Source of the DNA: an uncultured Sphingomonas sp.
Lineage (GTDB): Bacteria > Pseudomonadota > Alphaproteobacteria > Sphingomonadales > Sphingomonadaceae
Length of the DNA: 64,000 nt
NCBI RefSeq assembly: GCF_913777625.1
Contig: NZ_CAJYTI010000007.1
Location: forward strand, 26,576 to 90,575
Reading direction: 5' to 3'
In this document: piece by piece, positions 29,363 to 38,507 of the stretch
Position numbering within the stretch: the stretch's first letter is position 1
Layout: every line of letters starts with the position of its first letter
Made by a program: the position numbers and the translations under genes
Notes under the pieces: generated by a model
Databases searched by the model: none
The model's input: the letters and a program-made list of their open reading frames with translations, nothing else
Told to the model about the DNA's origin: nothing

Positions 29363-30868
29363 ATGAGCGCGCCGCTTTCGCACATCGCCATTGTCGGCGG
29401 CGGCACGGCGGGCTGGATGGCCGCTGCCGCGCTTGCCCGCGTGCTCGACACGCGCACCATCGCCATCACGCTGGTCGAATCCGAGGCGATCGGGACGGTG
29501 GGGGTCGGGGAAGCGACGATCCCGCCGATCCAGGCCTTCAACGCACTGCTCGGGATTGACGAAGCCGAATTCCTCCGCGCGACCAGGGCGACGGCCAAGC
29601 TGGGCATCGAGTTCGTCGACTGGCGCACGGAGGGCAGGCGGTACTTTCACCCATTTGGAACGCACGGGGTCGATTTCGGCGCGATCCCTTTCGAGGCGAT
29701 CTGGCAGCGCGCGCGCCTGGATGGAGATGCGGCGCCTCTGGAAGTCTATTCGATCTGTGCGGCGGCTGCCCGGCTCGGACGCTTCCAGCCGCCGGTGACG
29801 AGCGGCAACAACCCCTTGGCCCATATCGGCTATGCCTATCATTTCGACGCGGCGCTCTATGCCGGGTTTCTGCGCGGAAAGGCCGAGCAATGGGGCGTCC
29901 GGCGGCAGGAAGGACGGATCGTCGGCGTCCAGCGGGCCGAGGATGGCGGCATTGCCGCGGTCGTGCTGGAGTCCGGCGTGGAGATCGGCGCCGATTTCTA
30001 TGTCGATTGCTCGGGATTCCGTTCGTACCTGCTTGGTGAAACGCTCGGCGTCCCGTTCGAGCATTGGGGGCAGTGGTTGCCCAATGATCGCGCGGTCGCC
30101 GTACCGTGTGCGCTGGGGCCGGAGGGTCGCACGCCCTTCACCCGCTCCACCGCGCGCGGCGTCGGCTGGCAGTGGCGGATCCCGCTCCAGCACCGCGTCG
30201 GCAACGGCCTGGTATATGCGAGCGAGCACTGTTCGGATGCGGCCGCAGAAGCGCTATTGCTTAGCAATATCGAGGGTGCAGCCCTGGCGGAGCCCCGGCT
30301 GCTGCGCTTCGAGACGGGGCGCAGGGCCCGGTTCTGGGAGCGGAATTGCGTGGCACTCGGGCTCGCCAGCGGCTTTCTCGAACCGCTGGAATCGACCAGC
30401 ATCCATCTCGTCCAAGCGGGCATCGCGCGGCTGCTGGAGATGCTGCCGGTAGGCGGTGGCACGCCCGCCGATATCCGTCGCTACAACCGGCTGATGGCGA
30501 CCGAGTTCGAAACCATCCGAGACTTTCTCATCCTGCATTTCCACGCCACCGCCCGCGACGACACCGACTATTGGCGGCGCCTTCGCACCATGGCGCTGCC
30601 GGACAGCCTGGCCGAACGCATCGCCATCTACCGCGCCAGCGGGCGCCTCTATCGCGAGGCGGACGAGCTGTTTTCCAAGACCAGCTGGCTCGCGGTGCTG
30701 CATGGGCAGGGGATCGATCCGACCGGCTATGACCCGATCGCCGACGGCATGGCGCGCGAGGATGCACGCGCAAGGCTGGCGCGCATCGCCGAGGTGACCG
30801 CGCTCGCTGCTACCCGCATGCCCGTGCACGACGCCTTTCTGCGCGCGCAGGGTGGCATGGCGGGATAA
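29363..30868 (+). CDS. Flavin-dependent tryptophan-halogenase-family protein
   Basis: 501 residues. FAD-binding GGGTAGWMAA (12-21), halogenase signature WxWxIP (Trp269, Trp271, Ile273, Pro274), the conserved Lys79 in ATAKLGIEF, and Glu340/Glu343 in GFLEPLEST. All marks that define active tryptophan halogenases are present. Its place between a TonB receptor and glycoside hydrolases is not a secondary-metabolite setting; relatives recur beside TonB receptors in sphingomonads and xanthomonads with no proven role. No separate flavin reductase is nearby. Substrate unknown. Confidence 0.88.
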   Translation: MSAPLSHIAIVGGGTAGWMAAAALARVLDTRTIAITLVESEAIGTVGVGEATIPPIQAFNALLGIDEAEFLRATRATAKLGIEFVDWRTEGRRYFHPFGTHGVDFGAIPFEAIWQRARLDGDAAPLEVYSICAAAARLGRFQPPVTSGNNPLAHIGYAYHFDAALYAGFLRGKAEQWGVRRQEGRIVGVQRAEDGGIAAVVLESGVEIGADFYVDCSGFRSYLLGETLGVPFEHWGQWLPNDRAVAVPCALGPEGRTPFTRSTARGVGWQWRIPLQHRVGNGLVYASEHCSDAAAEALLLSNIEGAALAEPRLLRFETGRRARFWERNCVALGLASGFLEPLESTSIHLVQAGIARLLEMLPVGGGTPADIRRYNRLMATEFETIRDFLILHFHATARDDTDYWRRLRTMALPDSLAERIAIYRASGRLYREADELFSKTSWLAVLHGQGIDPTGYDPIADGMAREDARARLARIAEVTALAATRMPVHDAFLRAQGGMAG

Positions 30869-30939
30869 AAATACTCCGAGAAATTTGACCGAAACAATCA
30901 GCCTTTGCAGTATGGCCCCACGGGGCGGGAGGAATCAGC

Positions 30940-33900
30940 GTGAACAAGTTTGGGTTGCTGGCGGCGGTGGGCACGATCGCGCTCGCCGCTGGCATGGGGA
31001 TGGCACAGGACGGACCGAAGATCGGCGACGCCCCGCAGGTCCAGCCGGTGCAGGTCGATCCGCGGCGCCCCGATTGGGAAAACCCGGCGGTGTTCGCGCG
31101 CGGCAAGCTGCCCGCCAGCGCTACCCAGTTCGCCTATGAGAGCCGCGCGGCCGCATTGGCCGGCGACCCGGCGAAGTCCAGCCGCTATCTGCTGCTCGAC
31201 GGCCAGTGGAGTTTCCATTTCTCCCCCTCGTCCGACGCGGTGCCGGACGGCTTCGAGAAACCGGACTATGACGTCGCCGGGTGGAAGCGCATCAAGGTCC
31301 CCGCCGACTGGCAGGCCGAGGGCTATGACCAGGCGCGCTACAACAACATCACCTATCCCTTTCCGGCGAACCGCCCGCTGATCCCGCATGCGACCAATCC
31401 GGTCGGCTCCTATCGCCGCGACGTCCAGCTGCCGGCGACCTGGTCCGGCCAGGACGTGATCCTCCACATCGGCGCGGCCGGATCGGCCTACCGCGTGTGG
31501 GTCAACGGCGTCGAAGCCGGCTACTCCGAGGATTCCAAGCTGCCGTCCGAGTTCGACGTCACCAAGCTGGTGCATGCCGGGCGCAACACCATCGCCATTC
31601 AGGTGCATCGCTGGTCGGATGGCTCCTATCTGGAGGACCAGGATTTCTGGCGGGTTTCGGGGATCGAGCGTTCGGTCTATCTGGCGGCTGTGCCGAAGGC
31701 GCGGGTCGCCGACCTGTTCGTCCATGCGGGGCTCGACGCGGCGTACAAGGACGGCAAGCTCTCGACCGAGCTGACCCTCACGGATCGTGCCGCCCCGCTC
31801 ACCGCGCGCATGACGCTGCTCGATGGCGACAAGCCCGTGCTGGTCCGCGAGACGCAGCTGGCCGCGGGCCCCGCGCAGAAGGTGACGCTGGCCGCCGACA
31901 TGCCCGACGTGCGCGCTTGGACCGCCGAGACGCCCAATCTCTACACGCTGCTCGTCGAACTGGTCGATGGCGAGGGCAAGCTGGTGCAGGCGACCCCGCA
32001 GCGCATCGGCTTCCGCACCGTGGAGATCAAGAACGGCCTCGTCAGCGTCAACGGCAAGCCGATCACGATCCGCGGCGTCAATCGCCACGAGCATGATCCG
32101 GAGACCTTCCACGTCGTCAGCCGCGCGTCGATGGAGCACGACATCCAGCTGATGAAGCGGGCCAACGTCAACGCGATCCGCACCTCGCACTATCCGAACG
32201 ACCCCTATCTCTACGAGCTGGCGGATCGCTACGGCCTGTACGTGCTCGACGAGGCGAACATCGAGAGCCATGCGTACATGGATTATGCCAACAAGCATGG
32301 CGAGCGCCGCGCCGAGCTCCAGGTCGGCTTCGACCCCGCCTGGAAGGACGCGCACGTCTCCCGCGTGGTCAACATGGTCCAGCGCGACAAAAATCACCCT
32401 TCGGTGATTATCTGGTCGCTGGGCAACGAAGCGGGGATCGGGCCGAATTTCGCGGCAGCCGCGGCGGCGGCGCGTGCGGTCGATCCCGGTCGGCTGATCT
32501 CGTATCTCGGCTGGGGCACCTGGGACGGGATCCAGGATCACCGGCCGAACGACTATGCCGACATCTACGCGCCGATGTACGATCCGGCGGTGAAGCTGGC
32601 GGACTATGCCACCAACTGGAACTTCAAGCAGCCGGTGATCCAGTGCGAATATGCTCATATGATGGGCAATTCGGGCGGCGACCTGAAGGACTATTGGGAC
32701 ACGATCTACGCCCATCCGAACAAGCTGCAGGGCGGCTTCGCGTGGGACTGGGTCGACCAGTCGATGTATCGCTATACCAAGGACGGCCGCCGCTATTGGG
32801 GCGATGGCGGCGAATATGGGCCGAACCCGGGTGGTGACATCGAGTTCGGCGACGGGCTGCTCCAGTCCGATCGCACGCCCAACCCGCAGCTGTACGAGCT
32901 GCGCAAGGTCTATGCGCCGATCCAGTTCGACGGGTTCGACGCGGCGAGCGGTACGGTGACGGTGCGCAACCGGCACGATTTCCGCGATCTCTCCGGCTTC
33001 ACCTTCGAATGGGAAGTCCAGGAGAACGGCGTCGCGGTGGCGACCGGCACGCTGGCGACGCCGGACGTGGCGGCGCACGGTGCGGGCACGATCGCGTTGC
33101 CGCTCGCGGGGCTGGGCCGCAAGCCGGGGGCCGAATATTTCGTCACGATCCGGGCGCGGGCCAAGGCCGATGCGGTGCCGCTGGTGCCGGGCGGCGCGGT
33201 GATCGGCTGGGAGCAGTTCGCGCTCGATCCGGCATTCCGCTCGGCCGAGGTCGCGGCACCCAAGGGGCGCGTGAGCACGCAGGACGGGCAGGGGGCGATC
33301 ACCCTCTCCGCCGGCGGCGCGACGCTGATGGTGAACCGCGCGACGGGGCTGGTCGATCGCTATGCGGCCAAGGGCAAGACGCTGCTCAGCGGCGGCGCAC
33401 CGCATTTCTGGCGTGCGGTGACCGACAACGACATCGGCATCGGCACCGAGAAGCAGCTCGCCGCCTGGAAGGCGATGAGCGAGACGCGGACGGTCGAGGC
33501 TGTCCAGGTGCAGGATCTGGGTGAGGACGGCGCCGAGATACGCGTCGCCTATGCGATGGGCGGCGGCACGGTGCGCTTCACCAGCGTGTACCGGATGGGC
33601 GGCGACGGTTCGGTTACGGTCGACGGCCGGTTCGAGCCGATCGCGAAGCAACTGCCGCCGCCGTTCCGCATCGGCCTCGCCTTCACCACGCCGGGCAGCC
33701 TCAAGACCGTGGAATGGTATGGCCGCGGCCCGCACGAAAGCTATGTCGATCGCAAGACCTCGGCCCCGATCGGCCTGTGGCGCGGCGCCATCGCCGAGCA
33801 GAACCATGACTATATCCGCCCGCAGGAGACGGGGAACAAGATCGACGTCCGCTGGATGGAGCTCTCGGGTGCCGGTTCCGGCCTGCGGGTGGCTGGCGAC

Positions 33901-34191
33901 ATCCCGCTGATGATGAACGCGCTTGCCTTCCCCTATGCCGATCTCGACCGGCACGCGCCCGGCAGCTGGAAGAGCACCGATGTCGTGCCCAAGGCGCAGG
34001 GCACGCTGCTGATCGATGCGGCGCAATGGGGCGTCGGCGGCGACACGCAGTGGAGCGAGTTCGGCAAGCCGCTCCCCAAATACCGCACCCAGCTGGTGCC
34101 GACGTCCCTCCATTTCCGCCTGATCCCCTTTGCGGGCCAAGGCACCACCCCAGCCAAGGCGCGCCCGGCGCGTGCGACGGAGAAAGAATAA
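30940..34191 (+). CDS. GH2-family beta-galactosidase, LacZ type, exported
   Basis: 1083 residues. Signal peptide near the N-terminus ([10 protein letters not shown]), sugar-binding and Ig-like domains, a TIM barrel with acid/base Glu497 in LGNEAGIG and nucleophile Glu570 in [11 protein letters not shown], and a C-terminal Bgal_small_N-type domain ([13 protein letters not shown]). Domain set and size match LacZ-type enzymes, but the signal peptide places it in the periplasm, where it would trim beta-galactosyl ends from imported oligosaccharides. GGGAGG precedes the GTG/ATG start region. Stop and the GH51 start share one base. Confidence 0.93.
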   Translation: MNKFGLLAAVGTIALAAGMGMAQDGPKIGDAPQVQPVQVDPRRPDWENPAVFARGKLPASATQFAYESRAAALAGDPAKSSRYLLLDGQWSFHFSPSSDAVPDGFEKPDYDVAGWKRIKVPADWQAEGYDQARYNNITYPFPANRPLIPHATNPVGSYRRDVQLPATWSGQDVILHIGAAGSAYRVWVNGVEAGYSEDSKLPSEFDVTKLVHAGRNTIAIQVHRWSDGSYLEDQDFWRVSGIERSVYLAAVPKARVADLFVHAGLDAAYKDGKLSTELTLTDRAAPLTARMTLLDGDKPVLVRETQLAAGPAQKVTLAADMPDVRAWTAETPNLYTLLVELVDGEGKLVQATPQRIGFRTVEIKNGLVSVNGKPITIRGVNRHEHDPETFHVVSRASMEHDIQLMKRANVNAIRTSHYPNDPYLYELADRYGLYVLDEANIESHAYMDYANKHGERRAELQVGFDPAWKDAHVSRVVNMVQRDKNHPSVIIWSLGNEAGIGPNFAAAAAAARAVDPGRLISYLGWGTWDGIQDHRPNDYADIYAPMYDPAVKLADYATNWNFKQPVIQCEYAHMMGNSGGDLKDYWDTIYAHPNKLQGGFAWDWVDQSMYRYTKDGRRYWGDGGEYGPNPGGDIEFGDGLLQSDRTPNPQLYELRKVYAPIQFDGFDAASGTVTVRNRHDFRDLSGFTFEWEVQENGVAVATGTLATPDVAAHGAGTIALPLAGLGRKPGAEYFVTIRARAKADAVPLVPGGAVIGWEQFALDPAFRSAEVAAPKGRVSTQDGQGAITLSAGGATLMVNRATGLVDRYAAKGKTLLSGGAPHFWRAVTDNDIGIGTEKQLAAWKAMSETRTVEAVQVQDLGEDGAEIRVAYAMGGGTVRFTSVYRMGGDGSVTVDGRFEPIAKQLPPPFRIGLAFTTPGSLKTVEWYGRGPHESYVDRKTSAPIGLWRGAIAEQNHDYIRPQETGNKIDVRWMELSGAGSGLRVAGDIPLMMNALAFPYADLDRHAPGSWKSTDVVPKAQGTLLIDAAQWGVGGDTQWSEFGKPLPKYRTQLVPTSLHFRLIPFAGQGTTPAKARPARATEKE

Positions 34192-35738
34192 TGCGAAGCC
34201 TTATCAGCGCGATTGCGCTCATCGCCGCGATGCCTGCCGTACCCGTTCTGGCGCAGACCAGCGGCGACGCCGTGACCGTGCATGGCGACCAGCCGGGTGC
34301 CAAATATGATCGCCGCCTGTTCGGCCAGTTCGCCGAGCATCTCGGCGCCGGCATCTATGGTGGCCTGTACGTGGGAAGCGACAGCAAGATCCCCAACGTG
34401 AAGGGCTTCCGCCGCGACGTGATCGACGCGTTGAAGGCGATCAAGGTGCCGGTGATCCGCTGGCCGGGCGGCTGTTTTGCGGATGAATATCATTGGCGGG
34501 AGGGCATCGGCCCGAAGTCGAAGCGTCTCGTCAAGGTCAACACCAACTGGGGCGGCGTGACCGAGGACAATGCCGTCGGCACCAACGAGTTCATGGACTT
34601 TACCGAGGTGGTCGGCGCCGAGCCCTATGTCTCGGGCAATGTCGGCACCGCCAATCCGAGCGAAATGGCCGAGTGGGTCGAGTATATGACCTCGCCGACC
34701 CAGTCGACGATCGCCAACCAGCGCCGCGCCAATGGCCGCGACAAGCCGTGGAAGCTGACGATGTTCGGCATCGGCAACGAGCTATGGGGCTGCGGCGGCA
34801 ACATGCTGCCGGAATATGCCGCCGATGTCACGCGCCGCTACGCGACCTTCCTCAAGGTGCCCGAGGGGCAGAAGCTGATGAAGATCGCCAGCGGCGCCAA
34901 CTCGGCCGACTACAACTGGACCGACGTGATGATGCGCAAGGCCGGTGGCGAGATCGACGGCATCGGCGTGCATTACTACACGGTACCCGGCCCTTGGGAG
35001 AAGAAGGGCCCCGCCACCGGCTTCGACGAGGAAAGCTGGGCGCGCACCCTCTCCAAGACGCTCAAGATGGAAGAACTGCTGACCGAGCACAGCAAGGTCA
35101 TGGACAAGTATGACCCCAAGAAGCGGGTCGCGCTGCTCGTCGACGAATGGGGCACCTGGTACGATGTCGAGCCGGGCACGAATCCCGGCTTCCTATACCA
35201 GCAGAACAGCCTGCGCGATGCGATGGTCGCCGCGCTCAACTTCAACATCTTCGCCCGCCATGCCGATCGCGTGCGCGGCGCCAATATCGCGCAGATGGTC
35301 AACGTGCTGCAGGCGATGCTGCTCACCGACGGCGCCAAGATGGTGAAGACGCCGACCTATTGGGCGTTCGACCTGTACAAGGACTATATGGACGGCACGG
35401 TGCTGCCGGTCGACGTGCAGTCGCGCTGGTACAACAAGGACCAGTGGACGATGCGCGCGGTGAGCGCCAGCGCGGTGCGGGGCACCGACGGCGTGGTCCA
35501 TGTCGGCCTGGTCAATGTCGATCCCAACCAGCCGGCGAGCGTCAGCGTCAAGCTCGACGGCGTGAACGGTACGCAGGTGACCGGCAAGATCCTCACCGGT
35601 GCGACGATAGACGCGCATAACGACTTCAAGGCGCCCGACGTCGTGAAGCCGGCGGCGTTCACCGGCGCGACGCTTTCGGGCGGCACCCTGACGGTGCAGG
35701 TCCCGGCCAAGGCGATCGTGATGCTCGACGTCAAGTGA
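34191..35738 (+). CDS. GH51-family alpha-L-arabinofuranosidase
   Basis: 515 residues. Signal peptide cut near PVLAQ (residue 21). Seen: IRWPGGCFADEYHW, acid/base Glu197 in GIGNELWGCGG, nucleophile Glu319 in LLVDEWGTWYD, and a C-terminal beta-sandwich. Removes terminal alpha-L-arabinofuranose from arabinan, arabinoxylan or arabinogalactan. Coupled at both ends: TAATG with GH2 and a GTGA overlap with GH43. Confidence 0.93.
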   Translation: MRSLISAIALIAAMPAVPVLAQTSGDAVTVHGDQPGAKYDRRLFGQFAEHLGAGIYGGLYVGSDSKIPNVKGFRRDVIDALKAIKVPVIRWPGGCFADEYHWREGIGPKSKRLVKVNTNWGGVTEDNAVGTNEFMDFTEVVGAEPYVSGNVGTANPSEMAEWVEYMTSPTQSTIANQRRANGRDKPWKLTMFGIGNELWGCGGNMLPEYAADVTRRYATFLKVPEGQKLMKIASGANSADYNWTDVMMRKAGGEIDGIGVHYYTVPGPWEKKGPATGFDEESWARTLSKTLKMEELLTEHSKVMDKYDPKKRVALLVDEWGTWYDVEPGTNPGFLYQQNSLRDAMVAALNFNIFARHADRVRGANIAQMVNVLQAMLLTDGAKMVKTPTYWAFDLYKDYMDGTVLPVDVQSRWYNKDQWTMRAVSASAVRGTDGVVHVGLVNVDPNQPASVSVKLDGVNGTQVTGKILTGATIDAHNDFKAPDVVKPAAFTGATLSGGTLTVQVPAKAIVMLDVK

Positions 35739-37090
35739 GCAGGGCGGTCCTTCTGATGGCGGCGGCGGGCTTGCTCGCCGCCGCCGACGCCCCGGCCCCG
35801 CGCTGGGATACGCCCGGGGACGGCAACCCGCTGATCCCGGGCTATTTCGCCGATCCGTCGATCGTCCATGACGGTGGCAAATGGTACCTCTACGCCACCA
35901 TCGATCCCTGGGGCGCGGACACGCTGGGGATGTGGACCTCCAGCAACGGCCGCGACTGGACCTTTTCCACGCCCGCCTGGCCGACCAAGGCGGCGGCGAC
36001 CAGCCCGACCTCCGGAGACTCCAAAGTCTGGGCGCCCTCGGTCGTGAAGGCGAAGAACGGGCGCTGGTACATGTATGTCTCGGTCGGCTCCGAGGTGTGG
36101 GTGGGCAGCGCGCCGTCGCCGGCCGGGCCCTGGGCCGATGCGAACGGCGGCAAGCCGCTGATCGCCAAGGATTTCGCGCCCGCCTATCACATGATCGACG
36201 CCGAAGCCTTCGTCGATGAGGACGGCACCGCCTATCTGTACTGGGGCTCGGGCCTGAACTGGACCAACGGCCACTGCTTCGTGGTCAAGCTGAAGCCGGA
36301 CATGGTCAGCTTCGACGGCAAACCCAAGGACGTCACGCCCGCCCATTATTTCGAGGGCCCGTTCCTGGTGAAGGCGGGGCGCCACTATGTCCTCACCTAT
36401 AGCGACGGCAAGACGACCGAGGAAACCTACAAGGTCCGCTATGCCGTCGGCGATACGCCGGTCGGCCCGTTCCGCGAGGGGCCGGACAGCCCGATCCTGT
36501 CCACCGACAAGGCGCGGCAGGTATTCAGCCCGGGCCACCACGCGATCTTCCGGGTCGGGGCGCAGCCCTATATTCTCTACCACCGCCATTCACTGCCCTG
36601 GCCGCGGCCGGGCGACGACGCGACGCTGCGCCAGATCGCGGTCGATCCGCTGACGATCCGTGACGACGGCACCATCGCGAAGGTGGCGCCCAGCCATGGC
36701 AGCGCGGTTGCGGGCTTCGTCGCCCGCCGCACGCGCGGTCTCCCCGTCACGCTCGAGGGCGCGGCGGTGGACGCGGTGCATGCGGCCGAACGGGCAGGGG
36801 ACGACAATTACGCGACGCTCTGGCGCCCGGCACCGGGCGCTGCGCCGCTGCTCGTCGCCGATCTCGGCAAGCTGCGGCCGGTTCGCACGGCACAGTTGCG
36901 GATGGAATATGCCAACCGCCCCTATGACGTCGCGATCGAGGCGTCGGCCGACGGCACGCACTGGCGGGGCGTAGCGTCTAAGCCCGGCGCCAGTGGCTCG
37001 CCGATCACGCTGCCGCTGAACGTCACCGTCCGGTATCTTCGCCTGCGCGTGCCCGCGGGCGCAGGCGTGTGGGAGTGGCAGCTCTTCTGA
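35735..37090 (+). CDS. GH43-family glycoside hydrolase with C-terminal discoidin-like domain
   Basis: 451 residues, GTG start inside the GH51 stop. Five-bladed propeller with the GH43 catalytic set: Asp40 in YFADPSIV (base), Asp155 in YHMIDAEAF, Glu207 in FEGPFLVK (acid). The presence of Asp40 argues against the GH43 beta-1,3-galactanase subgroup, which lacks that base; an alpha-L-arabinofuranosidase or beta-xylosidase/galactosidase activity is more likely. Residues of about 330-451 look like an F5/8 type C (CBM32-like) carbohydrate-binding fold. Signal peptide is weak (LLAAADAPAP). Last gene of the operon. Confidence 0.85.
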   Translation: MSRAVLLMAAAGLLAAADAPAPRWDTPGDGNPLIPGYFADPSIVHDGGKWYLYATIDPWGADTLGMWTSSNGRDWTFSTPAWPTKAAATSPTSGDSKVWAPSVVKAKNGRWYMYVSVGSEVWVGSAPSPAGPWADANGGKPLIAKDFAPAYHMIDAEAFVDEDGTAYLYWGSGLNWTNGHCFVVKLKPDMVSFDGKPKDVTPAHYFEGPFLVKAGRHYVLTYSDGKTTEETYKVRYAVGDTPVGPFREGPDSPILSTDKARQVFSPGHHAIFRVGAQPYILYHRHSLPWPRPGDDATLRQIAVDPLTIRDDGTIAKVAPSHGSAVAGFVARRTRGLPVTLEGAAVDAVHAAERAGDDNYATLWRPAPGAAPLLVADLGKLRPVRTAQLRMEYANRPYDVAIEASADGTHWRGVASKPGASGSPITLPLNVTVRYLRLRVPAGAGVWEWQLF

Positions 37091-37191
37091 TCGGCAGCAT
37101 CGATCAGGGGCGAAACAAAAAATGTTGCGGCGTGACGCCGTCCCATGCGTTAGGCGGGCGGACAAGCTTTCCAATGCCAGAGGAGCATGAC

Positions 37192-37815
37192 ATGGCCTTC
37201 GAACTTCCCGAACTGCCCTACGCAAAGGACGCGCTCGCGCCGCACATGTCGGCCGAGACCTTCGACTTCCACCATGGCAAGCACCACAAGGCCTATGTCG
37301 ACAACTGCAACAAGCTGGTTGCCGACATTCCCGAGCTGGCCGGCGCGAAGCTGACGGACGTGATCGCCTATGCCAAGGACAAGGGCAACAAGGGCCTGTT
37401 CAACAACAGCTCGCAGATCTGGAACCACAGCTTCTTCTGGCAGTGCCTGACGCCGAACTATGCGGCGCCCACCGGCAAGCTGGCCGAGATGATCACCCGC
37501 GACTTCGGCAGCCACGAAGCGTTGATCGAGAAGCTAAAGGCGGAATCGGTCGGCCACTTCGCGAGCGGCTGGGGCTGGCTGGTGCTCGACGGCGACACGC
37601 TGAAGGTCACCTCGTTCCATGACGGCGATTCGCCCGTCGCGCACGGCGTGAAGCCGCTGTTCACGATCGATGTGTGGGAACACGCCTATTACATCGACTA
37701 TCGCAACGCGCGCCCGTCGTTCGTCGACACCATCCTGACCAAGCTGGCCAACTGGGAGTTCGTTGCCCAGAACCTCGACGGCGAAGGCGCGAGCCGCGCC
37801 GACCAGCAGGGCTGA
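37192..37815 (+). CDS. sodB: Superoxide dismutase, Fe type
   Basis: 207 residues. Metal ligands in FHHGKHH (His27), WNHSFFW (His near 77) and DVWEHAYY (Asp and His near 160-164). The QIWNHSFFWQCLTP segment points to the iron form, though cambialistic use cannot be excluded. No signal peptide, so cytosolic. AGAGGAG lies ahead of ATG 37192. Confidence 0.95.
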   Translation: MAFELPELPYAKDALAPHMSAETFDFHHGKHHKAYVDNCNKLVADIPELAGAKLTDVIAYAKDKGNKGLFNNSSQIWNHSFFWQCLTPNYAAPTGKLAEMITRDFGSHEALIEKLKAESVGHFASGWGWLVLDGDTLKVTSFHDGDSPVAHGVKPLFTIDVWEHAYYIDYRNARPSFVDTILTKLANWEFVAQNLDGEGASRADQQG

Positions 37816-37825
37816 TCTGCTTCCG

Positions 37826-37854
37826 GCCTCCGCACTCGCCCTGGGTGCGGAGGC
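37826..37854. terminator. GC hairpin between convergent sodB and the next gene
   Basis: GCCTCCGCAC (37826-37835) pairs perfectly with GTGCGGAGGC (37845-37854) across a 9-base loop. No strong U-run on either side, so termination is plausible but not certain. Confidence 0.5.
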
Positions 37855-37862
37855 TGGTCTTC

Positions 37863-38438
37863 CTATCGCTGAATCCAGAGATCCCACGGCGTGCCGCCGC
37901 CGTCGCTCTGGCATTTCCCTGCGATCGTCCGGCCGTCTTCGCTGAGGGTTCCCTCGCAGCGGCCCTGATCGCCACTTTCCGTGTCGACGAACCGATAGCG
38001 CAGCACGCGGCCCTCGATCCTGCCCTCGCCGGTTCCCGCCGGCTTGCCGTTATGCAGCGACTCGTAATGGATCTGCGTGGCCTGCTGGGTGAAGCGGAAG
38101 CGCCAGCCGTCGTTGCCATGCCAAGCGCCGGCAATTTCGGCGGTCGCGATTCCACCGGTAGCGGTGGGCGTGGGGGCAAGGCCGGGCGTAGCGCTGGCGG
38201 AGGGCGCCGGCGTCGGCGCCACCTGCGCCTTCGGGCTGCCCGTCGCGACGAAGATCGAAGTGCCGAATCCGATGGCGCCCAGGAAGATCATCCCGAAGGC
38301 CACCAGCTTCACCCGATCGTCGGAGCGCTGGAAAAAGCGCCAGGCGAGAAAGGCGAGCACCAGCACGAGCAGCGACAACACGCCGAGATTGCTGCTCGCC
38401 GCCGCCTGGATCACCTTGGGTACGTCGAGATTGCCCAC
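37863..38438 (-). CDS. Membrane-anchored hypothetical protein
   Basis: 191 residues from GTG 38438, chosen because GAGGGGG lies ahead; an ATG at 38486 would add 16 residues without a ribosome site. Two transmembrane helices (about 15-33 and 43-63), a Pro/Thr/Ala-rich linker, then a soluble domain of about 95 residues (AGAWHGNDGWRFRF ... GRCEGTLSEDGRTIAGKC) with two cysteines, which may form a disulfide. The soluble part resembles small lipocalin-like or stress-linked beta domains only in general shape. Function unknown. Confidence 0.7.
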   Translation of the reverse strand: MGNLDVPKVIQAAASSNLGVLSLLVLVLAFLAWRFFQRSDDRVKLVAFGMIFLGAIGFGTSIFVATGSPKAQVAPTPAPSASATPGLAPTPTATGGIATAEIAGAWHGNDGWRFRFTQQATQIHYESLHNGKPAGTGEGRIEGRVLRYRFVDTESGDQGRCEGTLSEDGRTIAGKCQSDGGGTPWDLWIQR

Positions 38439-38507
38439 CGCGCATCCCCCTCGCGCCGAATCGACGCAAGCATAGAGCCTTTTCACCTTCGGTGAAGCCG
38501 TGAGCTT

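Noticed and set aside
26368..29628. Very long open frame (over 1000 codons) on the minus strand opposite the TonB receptor
   Set aside because: GC-rich codon use leaves the antisense frame open. It lacks any family motif, signal or ribosome site, and the plus-strand receptor is unmistakable.
30869..30939. GntR-type operator in front of the GH2 gene
   Set aside because: TTTGACCGAAACAA resembles the half-sites only loosely and lacks the 11-bp spacing of the three accepted sites.
30898..34140. Long minus-strand open frame opposite the GH2 gene
   Set aside because: Arg/His/Ala-rich antisense shadow of a well-supported beta-galactosidase with both catalytic Glu residues.
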